NCBI RefSeq assembly: GCF_000744105.1
Contig: NZ_JQLH01000001.1
Coordinates: 3,981,001 to 4,045,000, forward strand
Origin: Maribacter forsetii DSM 18668
GTDB lineage: Bacteria > Bacteroidota > Bacteroidia > Flavobacteriales > Flavobacteriaceae
Direction: 5' to 3'
DNA length: 64,000 nt
The position numbers were made by a program, and so were the translations under genes. Below, piece by piece: positions 17,510 to 26,513 of the stretch. The notes below the pieces were generated by a model. It had not been told where the DNA came from, did no database searches, and was given only the letters and a program-made list of their open reading frames with translations. Every line of letters starts with the position of its first letter. The stretch's first letter is position 1.

Positions 17510-17827
17510 ATGAATTCAAAATATCAAAATTGTATAGAAGCCTGTCAACAATGTTTTATTGATTGCCAAAATTGCATGGTACAAATGGCCGCATTAGAAA
17601 GTATGAACGATTGCCCCAAATGCTGCATGCAATGTGTAGATGCTTGTTTAAGTACGATAAAGTTATTAATAGCAGACAGTCCTTTTGCCTCAAAACAAGC
17701 AGCACTATGCGCTGAAATTTGCGAATGGTGTGCAGAACAATGTCAACAACATGATCATGAACATTGTAAAAAATGTGCAGAATCTTGTTTAGCATGTGCC
17801 GAAGAGTGCAGAAAACTAGCAGCATAG
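17510..17827 (+). CDS. Cys-rich four-helix-bundle copper-binding protein (Csp-like, DUF326)
   Basis: 105 residues with 19 cysteines, at 8, 12, 15, 19, 22, 35, 38, 39, 42, 46, 67, 71, 74, 78, 86, 89, 93, 96 and 100, spaced mostly as CxxxC or CxxC along helices. This is the pattern of Csp copper-storage proteins, where Cys line the inside of a four-helix bundle and bind many Cu(I) ions. No signal peptide or Tat motif, so the cytosolic Csp3-like branch fits. A His-rich turn (HDHEH, 81-85) precedes the last helix. Lies 24 bp upstream of the SDR gene. Copper binding is family knowledge, not shown here. Confidence 0.9.
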   Translation: MNSKYQNCIEACQQCFIDCQNCMVQMAALESMNDCPKCCMQCVDACLSTIKLLIADSPFASKQAALCAEICEWCAEQCQQHDHEHCKKCAESCLACAEECRKLAA

Positions 17828-17851
17828 ATAGTAATTATTAAAACTAAGAAC

Positions 17852-18709
17852 ATGGAAAATATAACAATAGATAAAAATCAAGAACAAGCTAAACAACCGG
17901 GTAAGGAATTTAAAATGAATCCTGAACCGGTAACCATACGTGAAAGCTACAAAGGCAGTGATAAGTTAAAAAACAAAGTTGTATTGCTAACCGGTGGTGA
18001 TAGCGGCATAGGAAAAAGTATTGCGGTGCATTTTGCTAGAGAGGGCGCTCTAACAGCCATCATTTATTTGAACGAAGAAAAAGATGCATTACAGACCAAG
18101 ATTGAAATTGAAAATGAGGGCGGCCAGTGTTTTTTACTTCAAGGTGATGTTAAAGATGAACAATTTTGTCAAGAAGCTATAAACGAAACCATATCAAATT
18201 TTGGGTCTTTAAATTGTATCATCAATAATGCGGCAATGCAGTTTCCTACAGAGCATATTCAAGATATTAAAACAGAAAATCTTCACACTACTTTTGAAAC
18301 CAATATTTACCCATATTTCTATATCGTTAAAGCGGCTATGGAGCACTTAAAAGCGGGTGACACTATAATAAACACTACTTCTGTTACCGCTTATAGAGGT
18401 TCTGAACACCTTATTGATTATGCCAGTACAAAAGGCGCCATTGTCTCATTTACAAGAAGCTTATCAAAATCGTTGGCCGAAAAAGGTATTCGTGTTAATG
18501 CTGTAGCTCCAGGACCAATTTGGACACCATTGATTCCCGCTACATTTGACGGTGAAAAATTAGAAAAATTCGGAAAAGACGTACCGTTGGGAAGAGCAGG
18601 ACAACCTGCTGAAGTTGCACCTGCTTACGTTTACCTAGCTAGTGAAGACAGTAGTTATATGACAGGACAAGTACTTCATGTTAATGGCGGAGAAGTTATA
18701 GGAGGGTAA
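17852..18709 (+). CDS. SDR family oxidoreductase (general-stress type)
   Basis: 285 residues. Classical short-chain dehydrogenase with a 40-residue N-terminal extension, as in the YghA/YdaD general-stress group. Cofactor motif TGGDSGIG (47-54), NNAA (125-128), catalytic Ser177, Tyr190 and Lys194 (YASTK), and PGPIWT. Substrate unknown; this branch is often annotated as glucose 1-dehydrogenase without evidence. It follows the copper-protein gene by 24 bp and precedes a response-regulator gene by 15 bp, so the three may form one stress-related transcript. Confidence 0.88.
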   Translation: MENITIDKNQEQAKQPGKEFKMNPEPVTIRESYKGSDKLKNKVVLLTGGDSGIGKSIAVHFAREGALTAIIYLNEEKDALQTKIEIENEGGQCFLLQGDVKDEQFCQEAINETISNFGSLNCIINNAAMQFPTEHIQDIKTENLHTTFETNIYPYFYIVKAAMEHLKAGDTIINTTSVTAYRGSEHLIDYASTKGAIVSFTRSLSKSLAEKGIRVNAVAPGPIWTPLIPATFDGEKLEKFGKDVPLGRAGQPAEVAPAYVYLASEDSSYMTGQVLHVNGGEVIGG

Positions 18710-18724
18710 TTAAATGATTGGATT

Positions 18725-19171
18725 ATGATTGCAGATGATGTATTTCATTTATATATGGCTGAAGATGATATAGAAGATCAACAAATATTTAGAGAGGCAA
18801 TAGCAAGTATAGAAGGTAACCTAAAAATTACTATGTTTTCTAATGGTATTGATTTATTGGAAGCCCTATTTACAAGTAGCAATACCCCTAATGTTATTTT
18901 TCTAGATCTCTTTATGCCTAAATTAAATGGCGAACAAACTTTAGAAAAAATTAGAGCTATAAAGCATTTAGATGACACACCTGTTGTCATCTTTTCAAAT
19001 GAATATAATATTGATCGTATTTCAGATTTATTTGAAAAGGGAGCCAATAGATACTTACATAAACCAAGCTCTTTTAAAACACTTACTGCAGCACTAGAAA
19101 GAACGGTAAAATCTATCATAAGCAATACACTTGGTGGCACTGCCATTATTAAATATGTAGAGTTGCCTTAA
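18725..19171 (+). CDS. Single-domain response regulator
   Basis: 148 residues, only a receiver (REC) domain. Acidic pocket Glu13/Asp14/Asp15 (YMAEDDIED), phosphoacceptor Asp61 (VIFLDLFMP), Ser91 and Lys113 (LHKPSSF). No DNA-binding or enzymatic output, so it works as a CheY-like relay or modulator. The same architecture and the KPSSF signature recur in the genes at 19382 and 23333, so the three are paralogues. Starts 15 bp after the SDR gene. Partner kinases are probably the two PAS kinases in this block (inference). Confidence 0.9.
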   Translation: MIADDVFHLYMAEDDIEDQQIFREAIASIEGNLKITMFSNGIDLLEALFTSSNTPNVIFLDLFMPKLNGEQTLEKIRAIKHLDDTPVVIFSNEYNIDRISDLFEKGANRYLHKPSSFKTLTAALERTVKSIISNTLGGTAIIKYVELP

Positions 19172-19381
19172 TTGTAATCTAAAAAATAGCTTATTAAATA
19201 CGCTGATTTAATACGATGTGCTCATATGATACGTTAACATTTAGGTATTGAGCTATTTTTTAAATGAATAAAATTACAGGATAGGTTCCATAATATTTAC
19301 CTTGCTTTTAGATTTTCATTCAATTTTTAATTGAAATAATCTTGAACAAACAATTTTAGAGTTTTAAATTATTTAATTGCC

Positions 19382-19825
19382 ATGAGCAAAACTGTACTAA
19401 ATGTCTTCTTAGCCGATGATGATAGCGACGACAGAACATTCTTTTCTGATGCATTGAGAGAAATCCCAATACAAACCAAAATATCTGAATTTAACAATGG
19501 CGTAGATCTTATGGCAGATTTGCTTTCTGCTACAAGCGAAAAGCCAGATGTTATTTTTCTTGATCTTAAAATGCCTATGATGGACGGGTTTGAATGTTTA
19601 GCGGATATTCGTGATCTTGAAAAATATACAGATACTCCTGTAATTATATATTCTACATCTTACCATCCAAAAGAAATTACACGTTTAAATGAAATGGGAG
19701 CATCTTTGTATTTACAGAAGCCTTCATCATACAATCAGCTAAAAACACTTTTACATAAGTGCCTACGCTATGTTGACAATTCTGAATATAGTAAACCGGA
19801 AAGAGAGTTCGTTATTTCTATCTAA
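19382..19825 (+). CDS. Single-domain response regulator
   Basis: 147 residues, stand-alone REC domain: acidic cluster at 12-14 (LADDDSDDRTFF), phosphoacceptor Asp61 (VIFLDLKMPMMDGFE), Thr/Ser around 92 (YSTSYHP) and Lys113 (LQKPSSY). Very similar to the product of 23333-23779 (shared DDRxFF, MPxMxGFECL and KPSS segments). The 210-bp gap from the previous regulator gene suggests a separate promoter. No output domain, so it probably transfers phosphate or binds a partner protein. Confidence 0.9.
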   Translation: MSKTVLNVFLADDDSDDRTFFSDALREIPIQTKISEFNNGVDLMADLLSATSEKPDVIFLDLKMPMMDGFECLADIRDLEKYTDTPVIIYSTSYHPKEITRLNEMGASLYLQKPSSYNQLKTLLHKCLRYVDNSEYSKPEREFVISI

Positions 19826-19949
19826 ACAATCATTCACTAACTTATTCTTTACCAAGCTATTAACTAGTTTGTATAGTTGACTTTCTATTTCTTCTACGTT
19901 TATTATACACCCAGCATCCTAAAATACCATTACCCTAATTATATAAAAC

Positions 19950-19976
19950 AAAAAAAGCCAGCTCAAAGAGCCGGCT
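19950..19976 (-). terminator. Terminator after the AraC gene (minus strand)
   Basis: On the minus strand GCCGGCTC-TTT-GAGCTGGC forms an 8-bp stem with one G-U pair and a three-base loop, followed by a run of T residues. It lies about 25 bases beyond the stop of the AraC-type gene at 20000. Confidence 0.8.
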
Positions 19977-19999
19977 CAACCATTTTCATAACAATTTTC

Positions 20000-20995
20000 T
20001 TATGCTGAAAGCGATGCGTTTCTAATATTCATCAAATATGCTTTTGGCGTACACTTAAATTTGTTTCTAAAGATTTTAGAGAAGTAACTTCTACTTGTAA
20101 AACCTATGGAATATACAATCTCTGAAATGTTCATATCAGAGGTTTGTATCAATTCTTCGGCAAGTATCAATCTTTCGTTTCTAATGAAGTTGGTTACCGT
20201 AGTACCTTCCATCACTTTAAATCCTTCTTGTAATTTTGTTGGCGAAAGACCATATTCTTTACTTAAATCTGTAACTGTATATGGAAATTCTGGCTTTCTC
20301 TTAATAGCATTTACCGCCTCTTCTATTCTTAAAAGCTCTTTTTTGGTCAACATAGTAGATACCTGACCGCTATTCTCTATATCTTGCTTACAGTGTAAAA
20401 TCTCTAATGCCAAAGTAAAGTTCACAATACCTTCAATAAGCAGTTTTCTAACTAAACCTACCTGGGCAATTGATCTAATCTGTAATAATTGTTCTTTTAT
20501 TTTAAGATTGAAGGTACCTATATGAGCACTTCCATCTTCATTCAAAAACTGAGCAAACAATTTCTCGTACAACTCGTTATTGTTAGTATTCTTGGTTAAC
20601 GCTTCGCCATCTTGTGTTACTTTAATAATAGACAAGTTAGACTTAGTCGCCTCTCTTAATTTTATATTTATAGTTTCGTTAGAACCACCTACTACGACTG
20701 TTTGTAATGCTTCTACTTTACTATTTTCTTTTCCTTTTGAAAACCTAAAACTACCTTCTAAACAGTAGATGAAGTACAAACTACGATTTTCATCCAATTT
20801 TAAATCGAAATTGAAATCCTCGTTCAAATCCAGATCATATTCAGTATAAGAAATTCCCGAACCTAATGAAACCGTTTGTATTCTTCCTGTTCCCTTATCG
20901 TTATCATATTGAAGAATACGATCGCCTTGAAAACTAGAGATACTTCCGCCTAATACACTATTGAAATAACTTAATTGATTATGGACTACTTGCAT
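20000..20995 (-). CDS. AraC family transcriptional regulator
   Basis: 331 residues. The last 100 residues are a double helix-turn-helix AraC domain: YTVTDLSKEYGLSPTKLQEG, then RNERLILAEELIQTSDMNISE and IVYSIGFTSRSYFSKIFRNKF with the final KCTPKAYL motif. The N-terminal 200 residues form an AraC-type sensing region with no recognised ligand motif. A 53-codon upstream frame (20986-21147) overlaps its start by ten bases. A strong terminator follows at 19950-19976. Target genes unknown. Confidence 0.9.
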   Translation of the reverse strand: MQVVHNQLSYFNSVLGGSISSFQGDRILQYDNDKGTGRIQTVSLGSGISYTEYDLDLNEDFNFDLKLDENRSLYFIYCLEGSFRFSKGKENSKVEALQTVVVGGSNETINIKLREATKSNLSIIKVTQDGEALTKNTNNNELYEKLFAQFLNEDGSAHIGTFNLKIKEQLLQIRSIAQVGLVRKLLIEGIVNFTLALEILHCKQDIENSGQVSTMLTKKELLRIEEAVNAIKRKPEFPYTVTDLSKEYGLSPTKLQEGFKVMEGTTVTNFIRNERLILAEELIQTSDMNISEIVYSIGFTSRSYFSKIFRNKFKCTPKAYLMNIRNASLSA

Positions 20996-21147
20996 GATAT
21001 ATTGTTTAAATGGTTATTATTTAATGTAGCCTCTTGTGCTATCAAAGCATCTGATGCGCTAGAAGTATTTACTTCTACATTTGAAGCGTGAAAACGAGAG
21101 TTTTTGCTTCTTACTGCACCTACTCTAGCATATTGAAGATTGTTCAT
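20986..21147 (-). CDS. Possible 53-residue small protein overlapping the AraC gene start
   Basis: ATG at 21147, 53 codons, stop TAG at 20988-20986. Begins MNNLQYARVGAVRSKNSRF and is rich in Asn, Ser and Ala (VEVNTSSASDALIAQEATLNN). Its end overlaps the AraC start codon by ten bases in a different frame, a layout that suggests translational coupling or a leader peptide. The ribosome site is weak. No family recognised. It could also be non-coding leader sequence of the regulator. Confidence 0.4.
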   Translation of the reverse strand: MNNLQYARVGAVRSKNSRFHASNVEVNTSSASDALIAQEATLNNNHLNNISCK

Positions 21148-21270
21148 AAAGGCTTACATTTCTTGTTGGTACAAAGATGCAGGCTATACAAAGTAAATGT
21201 GTTACAACATTTTTAGAAGCTGTTACACAATTTTAAGAAGATGTAGTAAAATAATATAATACGGCTTAAT

Positions 21271-23202
21271 TTATAGTAAGGTAGGAAGGTAAACTGTAAA
21301 TTCAGCTCCTTTACCATTTTCTCCCTTGGCGGTAATTGTTCCATTATGGGATTGCACTATTTTCTTGCATATTGACAACCCTAAACCCGTACCTGAAAAT
21401 TCTGTTTTGCCATGCAAGCGCTGAAAGATTTCAAAAATTTTCTCTTGGTACTTCTTCTCAAAGCCAATACCATTATCAATAAATTGTAATTTTACGTAAT
21501 TGATGCTTGGTAATAAAGTATCGACTTTTGTTTTATCTCCGCTGACTAAGCTACCCATAATCTTTACATGAGGTTGAACACCTTCTTTTACGTACTTGAG
21601 GGAATTACCTATAAGATTAGCAAATAGTTGCTCTAATTGAAATTGTATGCCGTTTACTACAGGAAGGCTTTCAGATACTACCTGGGCATCTAAATCATTA
21701 ATACGCTCACCTAAATCTTCAAGAACATTGTTTAGAACATCATTTAAGTCTACACGCCTAGGTTGCTCACTAACTTCATCAATTTTAGAATATGATAGCA
21801 GATTATTGATAAGGTTACGCATTCTATCTGAAGAATATTTAATTTTAGACAAATAGCCTTGAGACCTATTACTTAATCTACCTGCCTCTTCTTCATCCAA
21901 ACGGCTAACAAACATTTGAATTTTACGCAATGGCTCTTGTAAATCATGACTTGCAACACGGTTAAATGCCTCCAAATCTGCATTGGTTCTTTTTAACTCC
22001 GCATTTTTTATTTGAAGTACAGACTCTGCTTCTATCTGCTTAGTTACATCTCTAATAACGCCAACCATATACCAGCTACCTTCTTTTTGGTAACATTCGC
22101 CAACTGTATTCATGTAGCGTAACTCTTGAGATTTTGTATAAACACGAAATACCAGATCAGATTTAGCCTTATTTCTTCTAGCGGTCTTAAAACTAGATTT
22201 AACTTTTTCAATATCGTTTGGATGTAAAAACGTTAGAAGGCGGTCATATTTATTATCAAACTCATTAGGGTCATAGCCAAACAAACGATATACATTATCA
22301 GAGTATTTTATTTGACCCTCTACTAAATTCCATCTAAAGCTACCAATATTAGCAACATGTTCAGCTTCTGACAATAACCTGTTCTGTATAAACAATTGTG
22401 CTTCATATTTCTTCTCTTGTGTAACATCTTTAGAGAACAATATAAGACCATCATTCATTTTAACTGCCTTTGTCGCTAACCAAACAGACGTTTCGTTAAA
22501 TATAAATTCTTTGGTATATTCTTTATTATCTCCAGTATTATAACAATCTGCCAGAATTTCCAAAACACCGTTATCTGAGTTTTTAGGGTAATACTCTAAA
22601 ATGGTCTGACCCTCTATAAAGGCTGAATCCTCATTAGCAATCTCACCCATACGATTATTTATATAATCTATACGGAAATCTTTAGCCTTACCCGATTTAT
22701 TGAAAATAGGCTTTAGATACGTGATTATGCTATCATTACTGTCTAAAACACGAATGCCAAAAAGATTGGAAATTTCAAGTTCTCTATTTCTTGATTTTAA
22801 ACTACCCAAAGGAAGTTTAGACTCTTTATCTGTTATAAATTTGGGCGCTATCAAGGACAAGGCAAATAAAAGACCTTTATTAAAAGATCTAATTCTAACA
22901 TGATAATTAAGTATGCTTTCTGCGTCTTTGACTATGATATTGAAATTTTCATCTTCGCCGCATTCCAAGACCTTATTAGCCAAAATAAGCAGTTCATCAT
23001 ATTTTACAATCTCTTCTAAAGATTTATTTTCGTTACTATCAGATACGATAGAGAAGAATCTTTGTGCTTTTTTATTTGCATATTTAACAAAGTGCTCTTT
23101 TGCATTTAAAGAGTTAGATACGGATGACTCAGTATATAATACAGCAGTGATGGCATTATCTACCATTGTTCTAAAAATATCATCTGCTAAATTATTCTTC
23201 AT
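21271..23202 (-). CDS. PAS-domain sensor histidine kinase
   Basis: 643 residues, no clear membrane segments, so cytoplasmic. PAS-like regions at about 10-120, 145-265 and 280-395 (the last with a PAC tail, GVIRDVTKQIEAES). The dimerisation helix carries the phosphorylated His419 in VASHDLQEPLRKIQMF, and the ATPase domain ends with DNGIGFE, EIFQRLHG and GTGLGLSICKKIV (N, G1, F and G2 boxes). The response-regulator gene 23333-23779 lies 130 bp upstream on the same strand, and likely belongs to the same signalling unit. Signal unknown. Confidence 0.92.
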   Translation of the reverse strand: MKNNLADDIFRTMVDNAITAVLYTESSVSNSLNAKEHFVKYANKKAQRFFSIVSDSNENKSLEEIVKYDELLILANKVLECGEDENFNIIVKDAESILNYHVRIRSFNKGLLFALSLIAPKFITDKESKLPLGSLKSRNRELEISNLFGIRVLDSNDSIITYLKPIFNKSGKAKDFRIDYINNRMGEIANEDSAFIEGQTILEYYPKNSDNGVLEILADCYNTGDNKEYTKEFIFNETSVWLATKAVKMNDGLILFSKDVTQEKKYEAQLFIQNRLLSEAEHVANIGSFRWNLVEGQIKYSDNVYRLFGYDPNEFDNKYDRLLTFLHPNDIEKVKSSFKTARRNKAKSDLVFRVYTKSQELRYMNTVGECYQKEGSWYMVGVIRDVTKQIEAESVLQIKNAELKRTNADLEAFNRVASHDLQEPLRKIQMFVSRLDEEEAGRLSNRSQGYLSKIKYSSDRMRNLINNLLSYSKIDEVSEQPRRVDLNDVLNNVLEDLGERINDLDAQVVSESLPVVNGIQFQLEQLFANLIGNSLKYVKEGVQPHVKIMGSLVSGDKTKVDTLLPSINYVKLQFIDNGIGFEKKYQEKIFEIFQRLHGKTEFSGTGLGLSICKKIVQSHNGTITAKGENGKGAEFTVYLPTLL

Positions 23203-23332
23203 TCTAAATTACTTTTCAAGCCATTGTTAAGGTACTGCGAAATAACCAATTATAAGTTGACTTGCTTGGTGCTAAAACAAAAAAAGTTGCTCCTAACGAA
23301 ACAACTTTAAAAGTATAGTGTAAGTAAACTAC

Positions 23333-23779
23333 TTATATCTTCAATAGAAAATTCTCTTTTTTGAAATCATTTAAATGATATGCCCAATTCATTTTAACCA
23401 CTTGCTTTAACGACTTTTTAAGCTCACTAAAACTTGAAGGTTTTTTGATGTAAATATTTGCGCCTTTTTCAAAGGTTTCTTCTATATCTCTTTCTGCAGA
23501 AGATGTAGAGTAGATCGCTACCAACAAATCTTTTAAATGAGGTGTACGTCTTATAGCTTCTAAACACTCAAACCCGTTCATAATTGGCATGTTCAAATCT
23601 AGAAAAACCAAATCGGGAGTATTATCTGTATCGGAAAGCAAAAATTCCATACAGCTTTTACCATTCTCTAACTGGCGTAATTCTGTATTGAGCTCTACCC
23701 CTTCCAACGCATCTGCAAAAAACTGTCTGTCGTCTTCATCGTCGTCAACGAGAAGTATTTTTAATTTATCCATTTTCAC
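23333..23779 (-). CDS. Single-domain response regulator
   Basis: 148 residues (or 146 if Met3 is used). Stand-alone REC domain: acidic cluster at 12-14 (LLVDDDEDDRQFF), phosphoacceptor Asp61 (LVFLDLNMPIMNGFE), Ser91/Thr92 and Lys113 (IKKPSSF). Paralogue of the regulator at 19382. It lies 32 bp downstream of an AraC-type gene and 130 bp upstream of a PAS histidine kinase, all on the minus strand, which suggests one signalling operon. Confidence 0.9.
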   Translation of the reverse strand: MKMDKLKILLVDDDEDDRQFFADALEGVELNTELRQLENGKSCMEFLLSDTDNTPDLVFLDLNMPIMNGFECLEAIRRTPHLKDLLVAIYSTSSAERDIEETFEKGANIYIKKPSSFSELKKSLKQVVKMNWAYHLNDFKKENFLLKI

Positions 23780-23811
23780 TATTCATGTATTGAAAAGAAG
23801 AACCGTTCTTC

Positions 23812-24345
23812 TTACTTTTTTCTAAACTTCAAATATTGGGTGATGGTTAACCCGGTTACTTTCTTGAATTGATTAGATAAATGAGGAACACTGCTAAAAT
23901 TTAAGTTATGGGCAATCTCCCCTAGACTTGTATTCTCTAATAGCACTAATTCTTTCACTTTTTCTATGCGTACTAAAATATAAAAATTCTCTATTGAGGT
24001 GAATGTTTTACTAGAAAATAAATTTGAAAGGTATGGATAACTAAAACCCAACTGATTAGAAAGTAATTCTGATATTTTTACATTTCTAATATCGCCCTCA
24101 TAAACCATTTTCTTTATGTAAATTTTAATTTCCTCAACGATATCACGATTTTCTTTCGTCTGAACCTTTATTCCAAAACCTTCAAGTTCCTTTATGATAG
24201 TTTGAAGTTTTTCATCGCTTACATCATCTAAAAGCTTAATGGTACTGTCTTGCAAAATTTCAAAATCAACCCCTGCAGCGACCATTGTTCTTTGAAATAC
24301 TTCATTAACCATTTTTTCAGGGTTATATATGAAATTATATTCCAT
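23812..24345 (-). CDS. Short AraC-type HTH regulator
   Basis: 177 residues, shorter than usual AraC proteins. Residues 75-177 form the double helix-turn-helix: ISELLSNQLGFSYPYLSNLFSS, then LGEIAHNLNFSSVPHLSNQFKK and VTGLTITQYLKFRKK. The N-terminal 70 residues (VNEVFQRTMVAAGVDFEIL) look like a small alpha/beta sensor region and do not match a known ligand domain. It is the first gene of a minus-strand run AraC, response regulator, histidine kinase. Targets unknown. Confidence 0.85.
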   Translation of the reverse strand: MEYNFIYNPEKMVNEVFQRTMVAAGVDFEILQDSTIKLLDDVSDEKLQTIIKELEGFGIKVQTKENRDIVEEIKIYIKKMVYEGDIRNVKISELLSNQLGFSYPYLSNLFSSKTFTSIENFYILVRIEKVKELVLLENTSLGEIAHNLNFSSVPHLSNQFKKVTGLTITQYLKFRKK

Positions 24346-24523
24346 TCAATAAATCAAAATTAAATTGCCACATTTCAATGGTAAAAATATTATATTAACA
24401 ATACATTGTATAACAAAATACAATAAAATATTACCACTATTGAACCTAAGTTAAAAAAACCACATTATTCTAAGTTAAAACACACAATAATTCTCTCTAC
24501 AGCAGTAAATTACAGGTGTCTCA

Positions 24524-26320
24524 TTAAGATTTTGTAAAAACCAACGCACCGTAAGCAGGTATATTTACCATACCCGTCCACTGCTTTTCATCAGTATTGG
24601 CTTGAACAACCTTTAAATCAACTACTGGTAATTGTGAAAATGCCGGATCGTATATTTTATTTCCTGCATTTATTCTAAGATTAAAAGGCTCGTTTTCATT
24701 TAAACCAATACTATAATCTTCAAAATCTTGATTACTAAAATTTAAAACGATCAACACCGGTTGTGTTGTATCATCTGCATCAAACCTTTTATAAGCTAGT
24801 ATTTTAGTTTGGTGATTTACGTGTAAAATTTCAATATGTTGACTTCTTAAACCTTGTCCACCCTCAGTATTCCCTGTTCTTAGCTTAATGATATCACTTA
24901 CCAACTTTTCAATACCTCTATGCTTCTTTTCCTTATCCCAATCCAAAGCCTCGGTATCTTGAAAATATTCATCTTCAATAAACTCCTGTCCCTGAAAAAG
25001 CATAGGTATACCTGGTGCGGTCAATGTCAATACAATACCCAACAATGCTCTCTTTTTAGCAAAATCACTTTCCGCATCTCCGGGCTGTATTTCTTCCGGA
25101 ACTCGCGCCTTGCCATTAGCTACCTCATCATGAGACTCTGTATATACAATTCGGCTAAATGCATCATTGCTATATGTAAACTCAAGGGCATCAACCACTT
25201 TTTGCAAGTCTCTACCATCATCATGAGTGTCTTCTATTACCTCTCTAACCGGGTGTACAAAATTCATATCCCATTGAGATCCATATGCCAGCCCATCATG
25301 CTCTATGGCATCGGTAACCCTACTATCGCCTTTTAAATCCTCAGCTATTGTTAATACATGCGGATATTTCTCTCTTATCTCACTATTGATATCGCGCATC
25401 AATATATTTCCTTCCTCAATTTCGGTATCATAACCTAAACCGCCGCCTTCATATCGTATATATGAGGTAGCATCCATACGTAAACCATCGCAATGGTATT
25501 TCTCTATCCACATCAATGCATTATCACGCAAATATTGACGCACTTCTTCACGTCCATAATCTGGTCTGGTATCTCCCCATGGGGTATCGCTTCTATGGTC
25601 ATTATAAAAATAGATTCCTCCTTTATCGTTTTCACTCCAACCATCAAATCGCCATAAATCAACATCTGAAGGTCCAAAGTGATTATATACTACATCCATA
25701 ATCACCGCAATACCCTTTTTATGTGCTTCATTGACCAACTTTGCAAAAGCATCTGGACCGCCATAGTCTTGTTCAATAGCAAAAGGATGCGCAGGATTAT
25801 ACCCCCAAGAAATTCCTCCAGCAAACTCAGCCACAGGCAACAACTCTATACAATTAATACCCAGTTCTTTTAAATAATCTAGTTTGGCAATAACATCTTC
25901 AAATGTACCAACGGTATCTGGAGTAGAACGATTAAAAGTACCTACATGTAGTTCATAAATAACCAACTCGTTCCAGCTTGGCATTTTAAAGTCTTCATCA
26001 TCCCACTTAAAATCTAATGTTCTTATGATAGAATTACCATTGCTATTGGTCACTTCAAAAGCATAAGGATCATTTCTTGCGAAAACTTCCCCTTCATATT
26101 CAATAAAGAATTTATATTCATCTCCTTCAGATGCCTTTTCTGTAATTACGGACCAATATCCATTATCCTCTATATCAAGGGAGATTTCATTCTTAGACCA
26201 GTTGTTAAAGCTTCCGCCAACGAAAACTTTTTCCGCATGCGGAGCCCACACTCTAAAGGTTACAGCACCATCACCTAAGACAGCGCCCATACCTGCCGAT
26301 TTTGTTATTGTAGTATTCAT
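24524..26320 (-). CDS. GH13 alpha-amylase family enzyme with N-terminal CBM48
   Basis: 598 residues from the ATG at 26320 (MNTTITKSAG); an in-frame start 14 codons upstream adds a hydrophobic stub (LLTPFAIYFWF) and is less likely. Residues 10-100 are an early-set/CBM48 domain (FRVWAPHAEKVFVGGSFNNW), residues 115-510 a GH13 barrel with Asp283 (GLRMDAT), Glu327 (TIAEDL) and Asp398 (TESHDEV) as nucleophile, acid/base and third acidic residue. The YELHVGTF motif points to the branching-enzyme/trehalohydrolase side of GH13. Intracellular glycogen or maltodextrin handling is likely; the precise activity is not settled. Confidence 0.85.
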   Translation of the reverse strand: MNTTITKSAGMGAVLGDGAVTFRVWAPHAEKVFVGGSFNNWSKNEISLDIEDNGYWSVITEKASEGDEYKFFIEYEGEVFARNDPYAFEVTNSNGNSIIRTLDFKWDDEDFKMPSWNELVIYELHVGTFNRSTPDTVGTFEDVIAKLDYLKELGINCIELLPVAEFAGGISWGYNPAHPFAIEQDYGGPDAFAKLVNEAHKKGIAVIMDVVYNHFGPSDVDLWRFDGWSENDKGGIYFYNDHRSDTPWGDTRPDYGREEVRQYLRDNALMWIEKYHCDGLRMDATSYIRYEGGGLGYDTEIEEGNILMRDINSEIREKYPHVLTIAEDLKGDSRVTDAIEHDGLAYGSQWDMNFVHPVREVIEDTHDDGRDLQKVVDALEFTYSNDAFSRIVYTESHDEVANGKARVPEEIQPGDAESDFAKKRALLGIVLTLTAPGIPMLFQGQEFIEDEYFQDTEALDWDKEKKHRGIEKLVSDIIKLRTGNTEGGQGLRSQHIEILHVNHQTKILAYKRFDADDTTQPVLIVLNFSNQDFEDYSIGLNENEPFNLRINAGNKIYDPAFSQLPVVDLKVVQANTDEKQWTGMVNIPAYGALVFTKS

Positions 26321-26513
26321 AAACCAAAAGTAGATTGCAAACGGTGTAAGTAATGTTCTCAAAAAGAGATGCTTTAACTCTAAAACATTTTTTACAAAAT
26401 ATTATGACCTTAGATATGAATGAAGTTCATCTAGAAGAATATTTACGGAATAAAATTATACTATGAACTATACCATAGAAGTATAAGAAAATTAGAAGTA
26501 ACACACCTCTATT

